The notes under the pieces are model-generated. The model saw only the letters and a program-made list of their open reading frames with translations. It did not search any database and was not told the origin of the DNA. The translations under genes and the position numbers were made by a program. Of a DNA stretch of 64,000 bases, positions 44,724 through 57,292 are shown in pieces; the stretch's first letter is position 1; each line of letters begins with the position of its first letter. The stretch spans positions 40,481,359 to 40,545,358 of the forward strand of contig JALGQZ010000009.1 in assembly GCA_023105745.1 (NCBI GenBank). The letters run 5' to 3'. The DNA is from Austropuccinia psidii. Its lineage: Eukaryota; Basidiomycota; Pucciniomycetes; Pucciniales; Sphaerophragmiaceae.

Positions 44724-46604
44724 TGTAAGATGTGTCTATGAAACTGTTGATAATATTTTTATTAATCAACAGTACTATCACTGTTCTTGTGAAATATAAT
44801 AATAAAGAATTATTATAACCACAATTAAATAATTATTTCTTTCACGTGTTACACACTACTAGTGATTGTAACAGTGAGAAGTAATTGCCTACAAGAATCA
44901 ATTACAAGAATAATTTAATAATAAAAACTTCTTTTATTGAAATAATAAAACTATTTTAATATATAATTATATTTTGCAAGGATAATTATAAAGATGATCC
45001 TTGAAGAAAACTATTAGTAGAGAAAAACTTTAAGAATTAAAAAATAAATTACTCACTAATACTCCAAAGAGCTTATTGAAAGATAAAGCAGAGAGATTCG
45101 ACATAGAATTGTGGATTTAATGGATCAAAATGATTTTATAGCAATATTACAATAATATATAGCTGATTTCAATGATTTCACGTCTTTCTAATTGATTCTG
45201 AAAGAATAAAACACTTAATAAAAGCTTAACTAATACTTACTTCTTGGTAACAATGATATAAATGAATAATGTGATGATGATGTGGAAAAATCAGCAAGAG
45301 GAGGCCTCTTTTAAGTCTAAGACAGCTCACAGAGGGGTTTCATGGAGCAAATTGAAAAAACAGTGAGTGAGAAAACAATAAAACCTTTTGGATTATTGAT
45401 TGCATCATCTGTTGTCATGTAAGATTATCATAATTGCTTAATTGAGGCTTTTACGTGACTACTAACCCATTTGTGGTTAAGAATAAAAGGAGGAACAATT
45501 GTAAATCTTCTTTTATTCCAAAATAATAATTAATTTCCCAAAGGTATCAATGTTATTAAAAATTTCATCACAGAATGTATTTTCTGTAAATTTTTAAAGA
45601 TTCTGTCTTTCATGTGGAATCCTCAAAAATGGAGTGCAAGTAAAACTTTTAATTTTACATATAAATGTATAATTATTTTTGTTTTTTATATGAATTTTAC
45701 AGTTCTAAATTGGTCCTGAAAGCTTCAGAAAGATTAATTAAGAATTGTATTTTTAATGAATTTTTGAAGTTTTACCTCATCTCTACATACAATATAAATC
45801 AATGGATACTAGTCCAAAAAGGGTTTTAATTACTCTTTTGGGGTTTATCCATGGAAAATAATCAAGAATTTACATGGTTACAGGAGTCTAAGTTGCTCTT
45901 TACCTCCTTGGCACGTCAAAATAGCAGGTTATTTGCTTTTTTCTTATGATTTACTGAAGTTGTAACATGGTAACCAAGTCCCCAAAATGTTGTAGTTTAC
46001 CAATTAGGCCAAGATAAGCCATGATTCCAAGCTTTGGAGCTGTCCACGCCTCAGAGGCCTCAGAAGTTGGGTACCCTGGCTCTCTTTGATGTCTTTTGTC
46101 CCCCTTGCCTATTTTTTATGTCAAAATAGAATTTTGAGCTTCAAGTGAGATATCCACTATGGGTGTACCAAAGGTGCATGTAGGAATACCATAATATTAA
46201 GTGCCCAAAACATGCATAACCCTATTCTGAGTGGATATGTAACATGGGATTTCTCACATTCCCATTATTTTGGCATGAAATAGAGAAAAACAAATATTTT
46301 CACAGAGCTTTTATGTGGTGTTGATGATGTGGTATTGAAGTATTTTCCATATTACCACCTCAAAGAGTTAATTTGAGCTTATTAGCTCTATGGAGCTATC
46401 CTAGGTGAATTTGTTTGCAAAATCCAAATCTGGCCTTAAATCCATGGATTTACTTACTCAATAAAAGGTTATTCACCTTTTCTGAAATCAAAAATGATGA
46501 ATTTTGGATATATGCATGACTTATGGGTTATGCATAGTTCAGAATTTCTTTTTTAAGATAATTGTGGCCTATTTGGGTATGTAAAATATACCTCAAGGCT
46601 CACA
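44724..46604 (+). repeat. Solo LTR, family 2, inserted in gypsy-2 gag
   Basis: 1881 bp, TGTAAGATGTG to ...CAAGGCTCACA, with a perfect 5-bp duplication TTCAG (44719-44723 and 46605-46609). It is inserted upstream of the capsid region. Confidence 0.93.
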
Positions 46605-47100
46605 TTCAGACTGATTAGACTGGGCTGGAGTTGGCCTTTCAGTATCTCAGGATTCCCCCACAGGAGAATGAGCACCTTCAGTACAATCAGACCTTTCCTC
46701 TTCCACAGAATTCTCCTCCTCCTCTTCACCATATTCACCAGGACCTTTGAAAGTGGTGCTTTAAAGTCCTGGGAAACCGCCAACTACTCCTGAAAAAGGA
46801 TTTGATCATCTTTTCCATCTTTCTTCCTTCCTGGATGGTTCTGCTCCTTCCAAATTGGGCCCTCAGTTGAGGAACTGGTGGGGTGCCATAAAGAGAAGCT
46901 CTTGGCATTGGAGTGAGAAAAGCTTGAGATCTGGGCTGAGATCTTTTCTGTCTGTCAGAAGGTAAGTGTTGGATAGGAATTATATGAGAATAAGAATGGA
47001 TAAGATGAAGAAAATCAATATTCAAAGATAAAAACTTGAGGCAATTCGCAAAAAAGAGTTTGAAGGCAGAATCGAAATCAAAATATTGAGGAAAAATCAA
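46605..47100 (-). pseudogene. gypsy-2 gag N-terminal part
   Basis: Minus strand from about 47000: PRASLYGTPPVPQLRAQF and a Glu-rich segment (codons GAG/GAA, 46690-46735), broken into two frames. It is collinear with the capsid part left of the solo LTR. Confidence 0.65.
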
Positions 47101-49073
47101 TGAATCAAATGAAAATCATCAGGTAAGTCAATCAATCAAATATCAAATCAGGTCTTGAAGTCAATATCTAAATATGTCAATTAAATCAAGTCAAAATCTT
47201 ACAGAAAATCAATCAATAAAATGAATTCTTGAGGGAAAATCAAAATATGTCAAAAGACTCTTGATGTGAAAAAATCAGCAAAATCAATAATCCTCAGGTC
47301 GATCAAATTTTTGGAGTCAATGTTTATTTTATGTCAAATGAGTCAAATGAATCTAAATCAAGTGATTTTTTACTTAAATCCAAATTCTTGCATAATGAAT
47401 AAAAGTGAATCCTGATATGAAGATTGTGTCTGAATATTCTTGATGACCAATTTGAAACTGAACTCAAAATAAAATGAGACCTGAATTATGAATTGAATAA
47501 TATTGATCATTGGAATAAATATTTGAAATACAAAATAAAAATAAAAAGGGGTCAGCTTTCAATTAGGAAGAATGAAGAATGAATGAGAGAAAATTGAGAG
47601 GTGACAATAAATCATAAAATTCATAAGCATTAAAGAGTCATAATTTCTATGAAATGAGTGAATGAAATTATAGAGAATTAATGAATGGAATGAAAAGAAA
47701 TTATGTGTTAATTTTTTTTGGCCTGGCACTCAGTAATCAAGAACTTGTTTGGAGGGCTCCAAAAGAATAAAGAAATAAAAGGAGAATACATTTGTTTGAG
47801 GGAAAAATAAAATACATACAGGATATTATAAAGATAAGAAGGAAGCCAAAGGCCCAAGAATAATAAGAGAAACGCCAAAGGCGAATGAACCAACCAAACA
47901 AATCCTCAGTTCACTCCTTCAACCTGGCAGAAAGAACAATGGAATTAGTAAAGGATATGACAAGAAATATCCACTGGCAGGCAAAGAAAAAAGTGCAAAT
48001 GACTGACATAGGATGATCAGTATTTTCTTTAATAATGAAAAAGAAAATAAGCAGAAATATGAATCCAACATATCAATTAACTGGGGAAAAAGTCCCTAGG
48101 GGTGAAAAGGTGGCCAGTATATGTGAAAAGCTGAAAGACTGATCCTGGAAGGTGCGTCACCCAAATTTATTTACTGAATTGGGTCAATGCAGATATCGCC
48201 ATCCTGAAATTTGAGCTGTGAGCCTTGAACTTCTACAGTGGAATATGAATTGGCCCGGAAGGGTCAATGCCATAGAGGTTGTCTAAATATATCCTTTATG
48301 GAACAGTTGAATTGTTCAATGAGTTCTTGAAGCCTTAAAACTGTCTTGATGTTCAAACGTCTCTTGAAATAAACCTTTGAATAATCCTGGAATGAAATAC
48401 CAAAAACTGGAAAGCCAGGCATTTGGGGTGCTTTAATGACTTTCTGGGTTCAGCCATGCATTGTCAACTTGAGTAAAATGAATCTTACTTTTGAAATGGA
48501 TTAATGGACTGGTGATAAGAATTGAAAATCTGGAATGGAGTCATGAAAGTGTGACCATTGGATTTCTGAGGAACAATTGCTGCATAATGGTATATAGTAC
48601 CTTATATGACCCATTCCTGGTTCCTGCAGTACAGGGTCCATAACTGAGGAAAAAGCTTTCTGGAACTGAGCTGGTAGCCTCTGGTGGTTTCCATAAGCCA
48701 TGCATGAAATTCTGGGGTCCATGGTCACTTATGGCCAAATTGGGTGTTTTGGGTTCTTTGGGTCTTTTGGCCATTTTGGGATTTTTGGGTGCTTGGCCAA
48801 AAAAAGGCTCAGGTGGACCTACATGGAATTCGGGGATATGGATCTGACCCCTTGGCCCCTTTTGGCCTCATTGAAATTGGGCCAAAAGGGGCCTAACTGG
48901 TTCCATGGCCAATGGTCTACAGACTTTAGAGGCCATAGGGAGCCTAAATGGCACAAATCTTCCATTTATGCCCCAAATCCCCTGATAAAAGGGGGTGTGC
49001 CAAAGGCCCCTGAAAAGGCAATTTACCCCCCAGGCCCAGGATTAAGGTATTGGCCTGGGAGGTGGTGGGATTG
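47101..49073 (-). repeat. gypsy-2 leader and most of its 5' LTR
   Basis: There is no coding sequence. 47101-47700 is A-rich leader-like sequence with many AAATCAA/GTCAA repeats. Right of about 47900 is LTR sequence rich in GGCCAAAA/TTTTGGCC (48730-48900), which continues beyond gypsy-3 at 59213 with the same GGCCAAAA motif. The LTR/leader boundary is not resolved. Confidence 0.6.
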
Positions 49074-50773
49074 TGTAAGATTTGAATATGAAACTGATGA
49101 TAATATTACTATTAATAAGCAGTACTATGTCTGTTCTTATGAAATATAATGATAAAATATTATTATAACCGCAATTAAATAACTAAAGAATTATTTCTTT
49201 CACATGTTAAACACTACTAGTGATTTTAAGAGAAATTTGATGTAGAATTGTGGATTTGAGGGATAAAAATGATTTAAAGCAGGATTGCAACAATATATAG
49301 TTGGATTCTATGATTTCACGTCTTTCTGATTTATTCTGAAAGAATTAAAACAATTCATAATAGTTTAACTAATACTTACTTGTTGGTAACAATGATATAA
49401 ATGGATAATAAGATGATTCTTGGAAAAAACAGCAAGAGGAGGCCTATTATAAGCCAAAGACAGCTCACAGAGGAGTGCCATGGAGCAAACTGAAAAACCA
49501 GTGAGTGAGAAAACAATAAACCCTTTTGGATTATTGATTGAATCCTCTGTTGTCATGTAAGATTATGATAATTACTTAATTGATGCTATTCTGTGACTAC
49601 CAACCCCAAAATGGTTAAGAATAAAAGGAGTAAAATCTGTAAATATTTTTTTATTTCAACATAATCATTGATTTCTCAAAGTTATCAATGTTATTGGCAA
49701 TTTCATCACAGGTTGTAATTACTGTGAATTTTTGAAGATTCAGTGTTTCACGTAGAATAGTCAGAAATGGACTGTAAGTAAACCTTTTTATGTTACTAGT
49801 AAAACTATCATTGTTTTTGGTTGTACCATGAATAATAGGGCTCTCCCTTGGTCCTGAACGTTTCAGAGAGATTCAATACAAATTGTATTTTTAATCAATT
49901 TTTGAAGTTTTACCCCATTTCTACATAGAATTGCAAATATCAGTGTTTAACTGGTTGCTATGAGGTAAATCAATGGATACAAGTCCAAAATTGGTTTTTA
50001 TTACTCTTTTAGGGTCTATCCATGTACAGTTATTAAGAATTGACATGGTTACAGTAGTCTAAGTAGCTCTTTACCTCCTTGGCATGTCAAAATAGCAGGT
50101 TATTTGCTATTTTCTTAGGATTAACTGTAGTTGTAACATGGTAACCAAGTTCGCAAATTGTTTTAGTTTACTAATTGGGCCAAGATCAGCCATGGATCTA
50201 AGCTTTGGAGCTGTCCACGCCTCTGAGGCCTCAGAAGTTGGGTACCCTGGCTCTCTTTGATGTCTTTTGTCCCCCTTGCTTATTTTTCATGTCAAAATAG
50301 AAATTTAACTTCAAGTGAGATATCCACTATGGGTGTACCAAAGGTCAATGTAGGAATACCATGATATTAAGTGCCCAAAAAATGCATAACACTATTCTCA
50401 GTTTATATGTAACATGCAATTTGTCACATTCCCATTATTTTGGCGTGAAATTAAGAAAAACAAAGATTTTTATGGATATTTTGTGTGGTATTGATGATGT
50501 GGTATTGAAGTATTTTCCATATTACCACCTCAAAGAGTTAATTTGAGCTTATTCACTCTATGGAGCTACCCTAGGTGAAGGTTTGTATAGAATCCAAATC
50601 TGGACTTAAATCCATGGATTTACTTACTCAATAAAAGGTTATTCATCTTTTCTGAAATCAAAAATGATGAATTTTGGATATATGCATGACTTATGAGTTA
50701 TGAATAATTAATAATTTATTTTTAAGAGAATTGTGGCCTATTTGGGTATATAAAATATACCTCAAGGCTCACA
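49074..50773 (-). repeat. gypsy-3 3' LTR (family 2)
   Basis: 1700 bp. It lacks about 220 bp that the 5' LTR has: after CTAGTGATTTTAA (about 49225) it jumps to GAGAAATTTGATGTAG. The termini TGTAAG/CTCACA are intact. Confidence 0.92.
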
Positions 50774-50785
50774 TTCCCTCCCTCC
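50774..50785 (-). promoter_or_regulatory. Polypurine tract of gypsy-3
   Basis: On minus, GGAGGGAGGGAA lies directly before the 3' LTR start TGTGAGCC. Confidence 0.88.
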
Positions 50786-50917
50786 AAAAAATAAAATTGT
50801 AGTACAATTTTATCAATGGTATAAACAAGAAAAAGGCCACAAACAGGGTTTATGTCCACTGTCCAACCTCTTTACATCACTTAGATAAAGTGATTTAAAG
50901 CAAATTTTTAGACATTT

Positions 50918-52490
50918 TCAGGCTTGTGGCCTTCTTTCATGTCTAAATCTTCTCAAGAGTTTATCTGAGTCAGATATTTCTGATTCTGCCAGCCATTCAT
51001 CTTCATGTACTGGATTTCTATATCTGACAAGATATTCTCTCTGATTTTTACCCCTAACTCTCCTTTCTTTAATGACTTTCTTTATCTCTTTGTCTTCATT
51101 CTGTTCCATTCGTGGCACAGTTAAAGGAGTTGGGTTCCTTAAAGGAAACAATTCTTTTTCAGCTGGTTGATAAGGCTTTATCAAGGTGACTGGAAAAGTG
51201 GGGTGTTTGTTTTGCAATTCACCACTAAATTCCACTGGAACTGCATTGGTTCCATGTAAGGAAACAATAACAAAAGGTCCTAAATAAGAATCTTTAAGTT
51301 TCTTTGGACCTTTGATGTTATTAAAATTCAAGGTTGAAGCTAGAACTAAGTCCCCTACTTTGAAGTCTGGTAATTTATGACTCTTGTCCCACTTGTGTTT
51401 TGCATAATCAAAAGCATCATTCATACTTTAATTTGAATGATGTTTTACTTTATCAAGCATTATCTTGAATCTGGAAGGTGTAGGATGAATGTAAATCAAG
51501 TCTTCCCTCAGTGTCTCTGCTGGGAATCTTGGATTCCATCCTTTTTCTAACATAGCAGGAGTTTGTCCTGTGGAAGAATGGACTGATGTCTTATATGCCA
51601 GTTCTAATGCAGGTATAAGAGTGCACCAGTCATGGGTAAAGCCATCTGAGACTTTGAATTCTAACCCATAAGAACAAAATTTCCTGATCTTGTCTTCTAA
51701 AGTGTGAATCCTTCTTTCTGCTAGCCCATCTGTTTGAGGGTGATATGCTGTAGAGAATGATAACTTGGTACCAAACAATCTATGAATATTGGTCCAAAGT
51801 GCAGATGTGAACTTGGGAACTCTGTCACTTATGATATTCTTAAGTAATCCTGTATGAGAAATAACTCTATTCCATAGAAGAAGAGCTGTATCTATAGCAG
51901 TATCATCTTCATGACATGGTAAGAATATGGGTGTTTTGCTATATATGTCTACAATGACTAAACAAGCATTATAGCTTTTGTCACCACTTGGAAGAAGTGC
52001 TGTGACCCAATCCATGTGAACAACTTCCCAAGGAGATTTTGGTTCCTGAATATGGATCATAAGTCCAAATTGCTTCCCTGTACTCCTGTTTGCTTTTTGA
52101 CATCTGTCACAGGTATGAAAATATTCAATGGTTTCCTTTCTCCAAGATGGCCACCATGCACAGTTTTTCACTTTTTCAAGTGTTCTGTCCTCTGACAGGT
52201 GTCCAGAGTATATGCTATCATGGCATTCATGAAGAATGGTATTTATAAGCAATCTGCTACATAATGTCATCACACAGGAATGTTTGGTTCTATGGTAAAT
52301 AATCCCATCAAACAAGTGAAATCTTCCTTCAGAATAGGAATTCTTCCAAACTTCATCTAGTGCATTGACTAAGTATGTATCTTTGCAGTCTTTATATAGG
52401 AAAGAAGTGAAGATATGGCAATTCTTGTCTTGCTTTTAAGATTCTCTGACTTCTTCAAAAACTTCAGTCCCAATATCAGTTATGTTAATT
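50918..52490 (-). pseudogene. gypsy-3 integrase
   Basis: Minus strand: SGHLSEDRTLEKVKNCAWW and CDRCQKANRSTG (zinc-binding domain), VHMDWVTALLPSGDK (core), IISDRVPKFTSALWT (the usual DRDPKF has V for D), YHPQTDGLAERRI, then AYKTSVHSSTGQTPAMLEKG and the C-terminal GPKKLKDSYLGPF and REYLVRYRNPVHEDEWLAE. One stop (TAA near 51425) separates core and tail. The first about 60 codons (52480-52316) are frame-broken. It is near complete, but the D to V change and the stop argue against activity. Confidence 0.88.
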
Positions 52491-52492
52491 CC

Positions 52493-54076
52493 TCAAATTG
52501 GAATGTGTGGTTCAGCTTCCAAAGGTACATAAGCTGGGTTATCAGGAGTGTTGGCCAATTCCCACCTGCTAAGTCTATCAGCATTCTTGTGAATGTTTCC
52601 TGCTTTATGAACTATAGTCATGTTTTCTCTATATTCTTGAATGGCTATTTGCCATCTCAACATATGTCTGTTGGGAGTTTTCATGTTAAGAAGTGATTTC
52701 ACAGCATTACAGTGAGTTATCACTTCAAAAGCACTGCCATCAAGATAATAGTGTAATTTTTCAAGTGCACATACCAAACATCAGCACTACATTTGGCTTG
52801 CACCATATCTGGCTTCTGTTGGTTTGATTTTTCTTGAGATGTAACAAACTGGTCCTTCTGTAGGTTTGTCATCAATAATTTGGACTTGATTTAGGGCTGC
52901 CCCTAATCCATCTCCACATGCATCAATGTACAATTTAAAAGAAATATCACATTCAGGCATGAGGAGTAAAGGTGCTTCTGTAAGAACTTTCTTTATCTTC
53001 TCGTAAGCTTCAATTATCTCTTGTGTCATTTCACATACAGTCTGTTGATCACAGATTCTATAGAGTGACTTGGCTAGAATTTCAAAGTCTTTCAAGTGTT
53101 GCCTATAATAACTGGCAAATCCAAGAAAAGACATCATTTCTTTTTTATTCTGGGGTATTGGCTTAAGTAACACTGCTTCTACTTTGGTTTTGTCAATACC
53201 CAAGCTTAAACCAGAAACAATATGCCCTAATGCTTTCAGCTCTTCAAAACCAAAATTGCATTTCTTGGGTGAAAGTTTCATGGTCACTTCTGAAACTTTG
53301 TGAAGTACTGTTGCAAGTCTTTCAAGGTGCAAAGACCATGAATCAGAACATGTGATGATATCATCAATATAAATGATAAGCCATCCTTCAGATAACTCTG
53401 TGGGAAAGATGGTATTCATCATTATTTGATAATGGGATGGAGAATTTATAATTCCAAATGACACTCTAAGATACTCATAAATACCACAGTGATTGATTAT
53501 TCTAAGTAATTTATTGGATTTAGGCATCAAAACCTTTTAATGAAAGCCTTTCAATGCATCCATTGATGTTATATACTTGGCTTTAGACAGTTGAGTCAAG
53601 GTTTCTTGAATTATAGGGATTGAATACCTATCTGGAACTGTGTAGGCATTCAATGCTCTTAAATCTGCAGCCATTCATGACTTATCATTATGCCAAGCAA
53701 TAATAACAGGTGTTGTCACTTCAACTTCCTCACTATGGCCTACTTTACTTAGTACGCCAAGTTGAATTAACTCTTGGATATGTTTTTCCAAGGCTTCTCT
53801 AGCTCTGGGACTGGCTGGATAAGCTGGTCTTCTAAGGACTGGAGGATATGGTCTCTCAATATTAAGAGTAATATCAACTTCATGTCCTTTTATAACACCT
53901 AGTGGTTCATTATCAGAGGCAAATGCATTATTGTATGTGTATAACACGTCAATAAGTTCATTCCTCATCTTTGGTGACAATGATGGATTAATTTGTGCTT
54001 CAACAAGTTTGCTAGACACAAATTCATCTTTATAAGTATCCTTAACAGAAGATACTACAGATATTTCTTTTGGCAT
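52493..54076 (-). pseudogene. gypsy-3 reverse transcriptase and RNase H
   Basis: Minus strand: VDITLNIERPYPPVLRR and EEVEVTTPVIIAWHNDKS (to 53675). There a TGA replaces the expected arginine codon before the DLRALN segment. A TAA follows near 53535, then [19 protein letters not shown], the catalytic [13 protein letters not shown] (about 53390-53350), [16 protein letters not shown], and RNase H from [16 protein letters not shown] (about 52920) to [17 protein letters not shown] (about 52560). A frame change occurs near 52780. Both single-codon stops fit C-to-T changes (CGA to TGA, CAA to TAA). Confidence 0.9.
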
Positions 54077-54560
54077 ATTGGAAAAGCCAATTTATGTCTC
54101 TTGGTATCCCCAATTGTGAAATATCTGTCTTTATGGTTATTGATGTCAATACCATGAATATTCAAGCAATCATTTCCAAGAATGATGTGCTGAGATGTGC
54201 AATTATCCATTACTACTATCTCTGTCTTCATTCTTATACTTCCTGCAGGGTGTGGGAACACAACATTACTGTCTAATATGCCCAAAGGGTACATATTGTT
54301 TCTGGAACTCCCAAATTGCACACCTTCTATTGGTAAGAGATGGTTTTTCCATCCAGGAAGTATAACTTGGAGATAATCTTTGCCTACACAAGTGCAGAAT
54401 GTCCCTGTATCCAAATTTACTTTGGCTTCAATGTCATTCATCAGAATTGATGTGACACAAGATACTGCAGCAGTATAACCCTTACCTCTTGCAGGTTTAG
54501 TCTTACACATCCTGGCATCATGGATATTTATCAGGTTGTAGCAATCCTCACTGTACTGTG
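54055..54560 (-). pseudogene. gypsy-3 aspartic protease
   Basis: The D-T-G active site is in KVNLDTGTFCTCVG (about 54425-54385), followed by WKNHLLPIEGVQF and IILGNDCLNIHGIDINNHKD. The frame is shared with the zinc-knuckle part upstream and ends in a frameshift near 54060. The active site is intact, unlike in gypsy-1 and gypsy-2. Confidence 0.85.
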
Positions 54561-56736
54561 GCAAGTGGGTATGGACTTCTGTGACCTCAAAGAAAGATGT
54601 AATGTTTTCAATGGGATAGTCCTCTGCTGGTGTATCCTCAGAGACTGAAGAATCTTGATCAGATTCTTCTTTCTCTTCAGTACACTGAATTCCTTCAATG
54701 ATTTGAACTTCGTTGATTTTTGTCTTTTTGCTGCAAGTGTTGGCTAAATGTGAAGTGCTTCCACATTTATGACACTTCAACACAGGTGTTTCTGGTCTTC
54801 TGTCCTCTGTGGGAATATTTGAGACCATCTTGGATTCCATAGAGATTTTGGTCCAAGGTTTACCAATTATTGTTCTGGTAATGATATCTTCCATTGCATT
54901 AATGTAGTCCTCTGTTGAACAGGGTTCCACACATCTTCTTTTGATATCATGTTCCAGTTCTCCTCCACAATTCCTTAATATTTTCATATTAATTATAGGG
55001 TCAGACACTCTGGGTGTAAAGCAGATAATCTGCCTTTTTGCTTAAAGAACCAAGTAAGTGGTTTATCCTTCTCTGAGTTAAAAATGGCACTTTCAAAAGC
55101 ATTTTCCATTTTAAACCTCCAAGAATGATCTTCCCATTTGGTAATCACTTCTGATTTCCACCCTGACCAATCATGTTTCCCATGGTCCATTCTCATCTTG
55201 TAATACCATTTCTTTGCAGTTCTGGTAAACAGACAGTGTAATTTTCCCACTATGATAACATCAGATATATTAAAGTCTTCTTGCAACATATAAATAGTTC
55301 TGATGAGCTCAATATGGTTGTATTCACCTTCACCAGAGAATTTTAGCCATTCTTCTAATTTGGGAATATCTCTTGCAGAGATAACATTTTCTCCTGAGAG
55401 TGGGCTCAAACTTCCTTTAACAGAGCGTTTTTCTTCAGTCAAATGTGCAGAATGTCTTGGCATATGTGGTTCATAATTCTTATTATGTTGTTCCACATTT
55501 GCAAAGATTTCATTCTTTAACTTCTTCCTTTCACTTTCAATTTTTGCTAAATGTGAAGCAAATTGATTGGTATTCTCAGCTATTTCTAAGACATGATCTT
55601 TTAGAATTTTAAGTTGATCATTAATGTGAAAAATGGAAAGATCTTCCATTTCATCACTTTGACATTTACTCTCAATTCTGTCACATGAATTGATGATGGA
55701 ATCAAGTCTGACATTTGTCAACTGATACCATTCAGTATGCTTCTTGTCATTTATTTTCAATTCACTGATATCTGATGTAATTTTATTTATCTTTGCATCC
55801 AATTTACCAAGTTCTACATCAATACTACTTTTTACAAAATGTATTTGTTTTATTATTTGCATGGAAAAGTCCTGTTCATCCTTTCCTGCTCCTTGGCTGT
55901 GAATTCCATCAGAGTTCTGGCTATGCTGAATACACTTTTCATGGCTGAAGGCTCCAATTTGGGGATACTGTACCCTTCTGGGTAAGGTCTGTGCGAGTTG
56001 GCTTTGCCTTTGCCCTTTCCTTGATGGTTTTTGGGATCTCTCTTCTTCTTCTGAGGTCTCTTGGGCTTCTCCTTGGACACTTCTGGAGCTGGTAGACGCC
56101 ACTGGGGCCTCTGTCTCCAAAGCTGGAGTCATTTCCAACCCTTTCTTCTGGTCTATGGATAAAAGACTTTGGTTCTTCAACCAATTCTTTATATTTTTGA
56201 CCTTGTCTTTGAAAAAAAATGGGCTCCAACCTTCTAAGATTTCTATGGTCTCCTCCTGACCCAGAAAGCGCTTGATGTGTGAGTAGGAGTCCATGACCCC
56301 CTTCCAAAGGCTTGGGTATATTTCCCACTCTTCTTCTTTGCCTGCTCTGAACCAGTTTTTGTATTGGAATTGATATATGTCCATTTCTGCCACCTGAAAA
56401 TGGTTCAGCCCTGGAAATATTGCCATGAATAAGTTCAGACTCAGAATTCACCTCAAAATCTGTGGGTACAGACCTTGAGGAATGGGGGGCAACTCTGTCA
56501 TCCTCCAGATGTGTCTTTCTTGAGGAAGATTTGGCACTTATGGATTTGGTCTTGCCTATTCCTTGTCTACATCCATATGGTTGTACTGAATAGTTGCTTC
56601 CATTTCTGGTATGCAACATTTTCACATCAATTGAAAGATTAAAAGTGAAAATATAAGATAAAACACACACCTTTTGGTGGTAATGTATTCTTTTGTGAGT
56701 TGAATAAGGTGCCTCTTTTAGCAATTTGCACCTCAA
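54561..56736 (-). pseudogene. gypsy-3 gag
   Basis: Minus strand: an Arg/Ser-rich N-terminal frame (56736-55939), a +1 shifted frame with long coiled coil (55850-55500: VELGKLDAKINKITSDISEL and similar) and capsid region ending in FKMENAFESAIFNSEKDKPL (56426-54993), then another frame from 55008 with CGGELEHDIKRRCVEPC and the intact zinc knuckle CHKCGSTSHLANTC (CX2CX4HX4C). The first overlap may be real frame usage or decay; the second, at about 55000, is a simple frameshift. Confidence 0.82.
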
Positions 56737-57272
56737 TACTGTCTTCAGATTCTGGACTAGCTATATATCTTTTACTGAGTCTGTTGCCAGCTGCACAGTA
56801 TTTGATTAAAGACACTAGAAAAAATTATAAAAGAGAAAAATTATTTTTTATACTTTTTTTTAAAGATTTTTTATAAGTTTTATATTTTTTAATATTAAAA
56901 AAATATTCCATTTAAAGAAAACAAATTAAAATTTAAGAATTTGAATCAAAATTAATTCAGAGTAATTCAAAGAATAATTTCATAATTTTTTGAATGTGAA
57001 AAAGCCACATGTAAAAACAGTATAAAATGAAACCAAATTCCTCAATGAAAAAGGATTTTAAGACAATTTCAAAAATCAAAATTTAATTTAACTTCGAATT
57101 GAAAGAAAAAATTATTAAATTAATATATTTTAGAGCTTAAAAATATATTAATGATTGCAAAAGGTTCAAAAAACACAGCCAAGCCTCCAAATATAAGATA
57201 TGGGTAGGTATGGTGGGTTTTAGAACCAAAAATGAAGTCTAGAATATGATTAAAGCCAAGTCTATGGTTAAA

Positions 57273-57292
57273 ATCATGGCCAGGCCCCCAAA
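57273..57292 (-). promoter_or_regulatory. Putative primer-binding site of gypsy-3
   Basis: Reading minus from 57292: TTTGGGGGCCTGGCCATGAT directly after the 5' LTR. It shares TTTGGGGGCC with gypsy-1. Confidence 0.55.
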
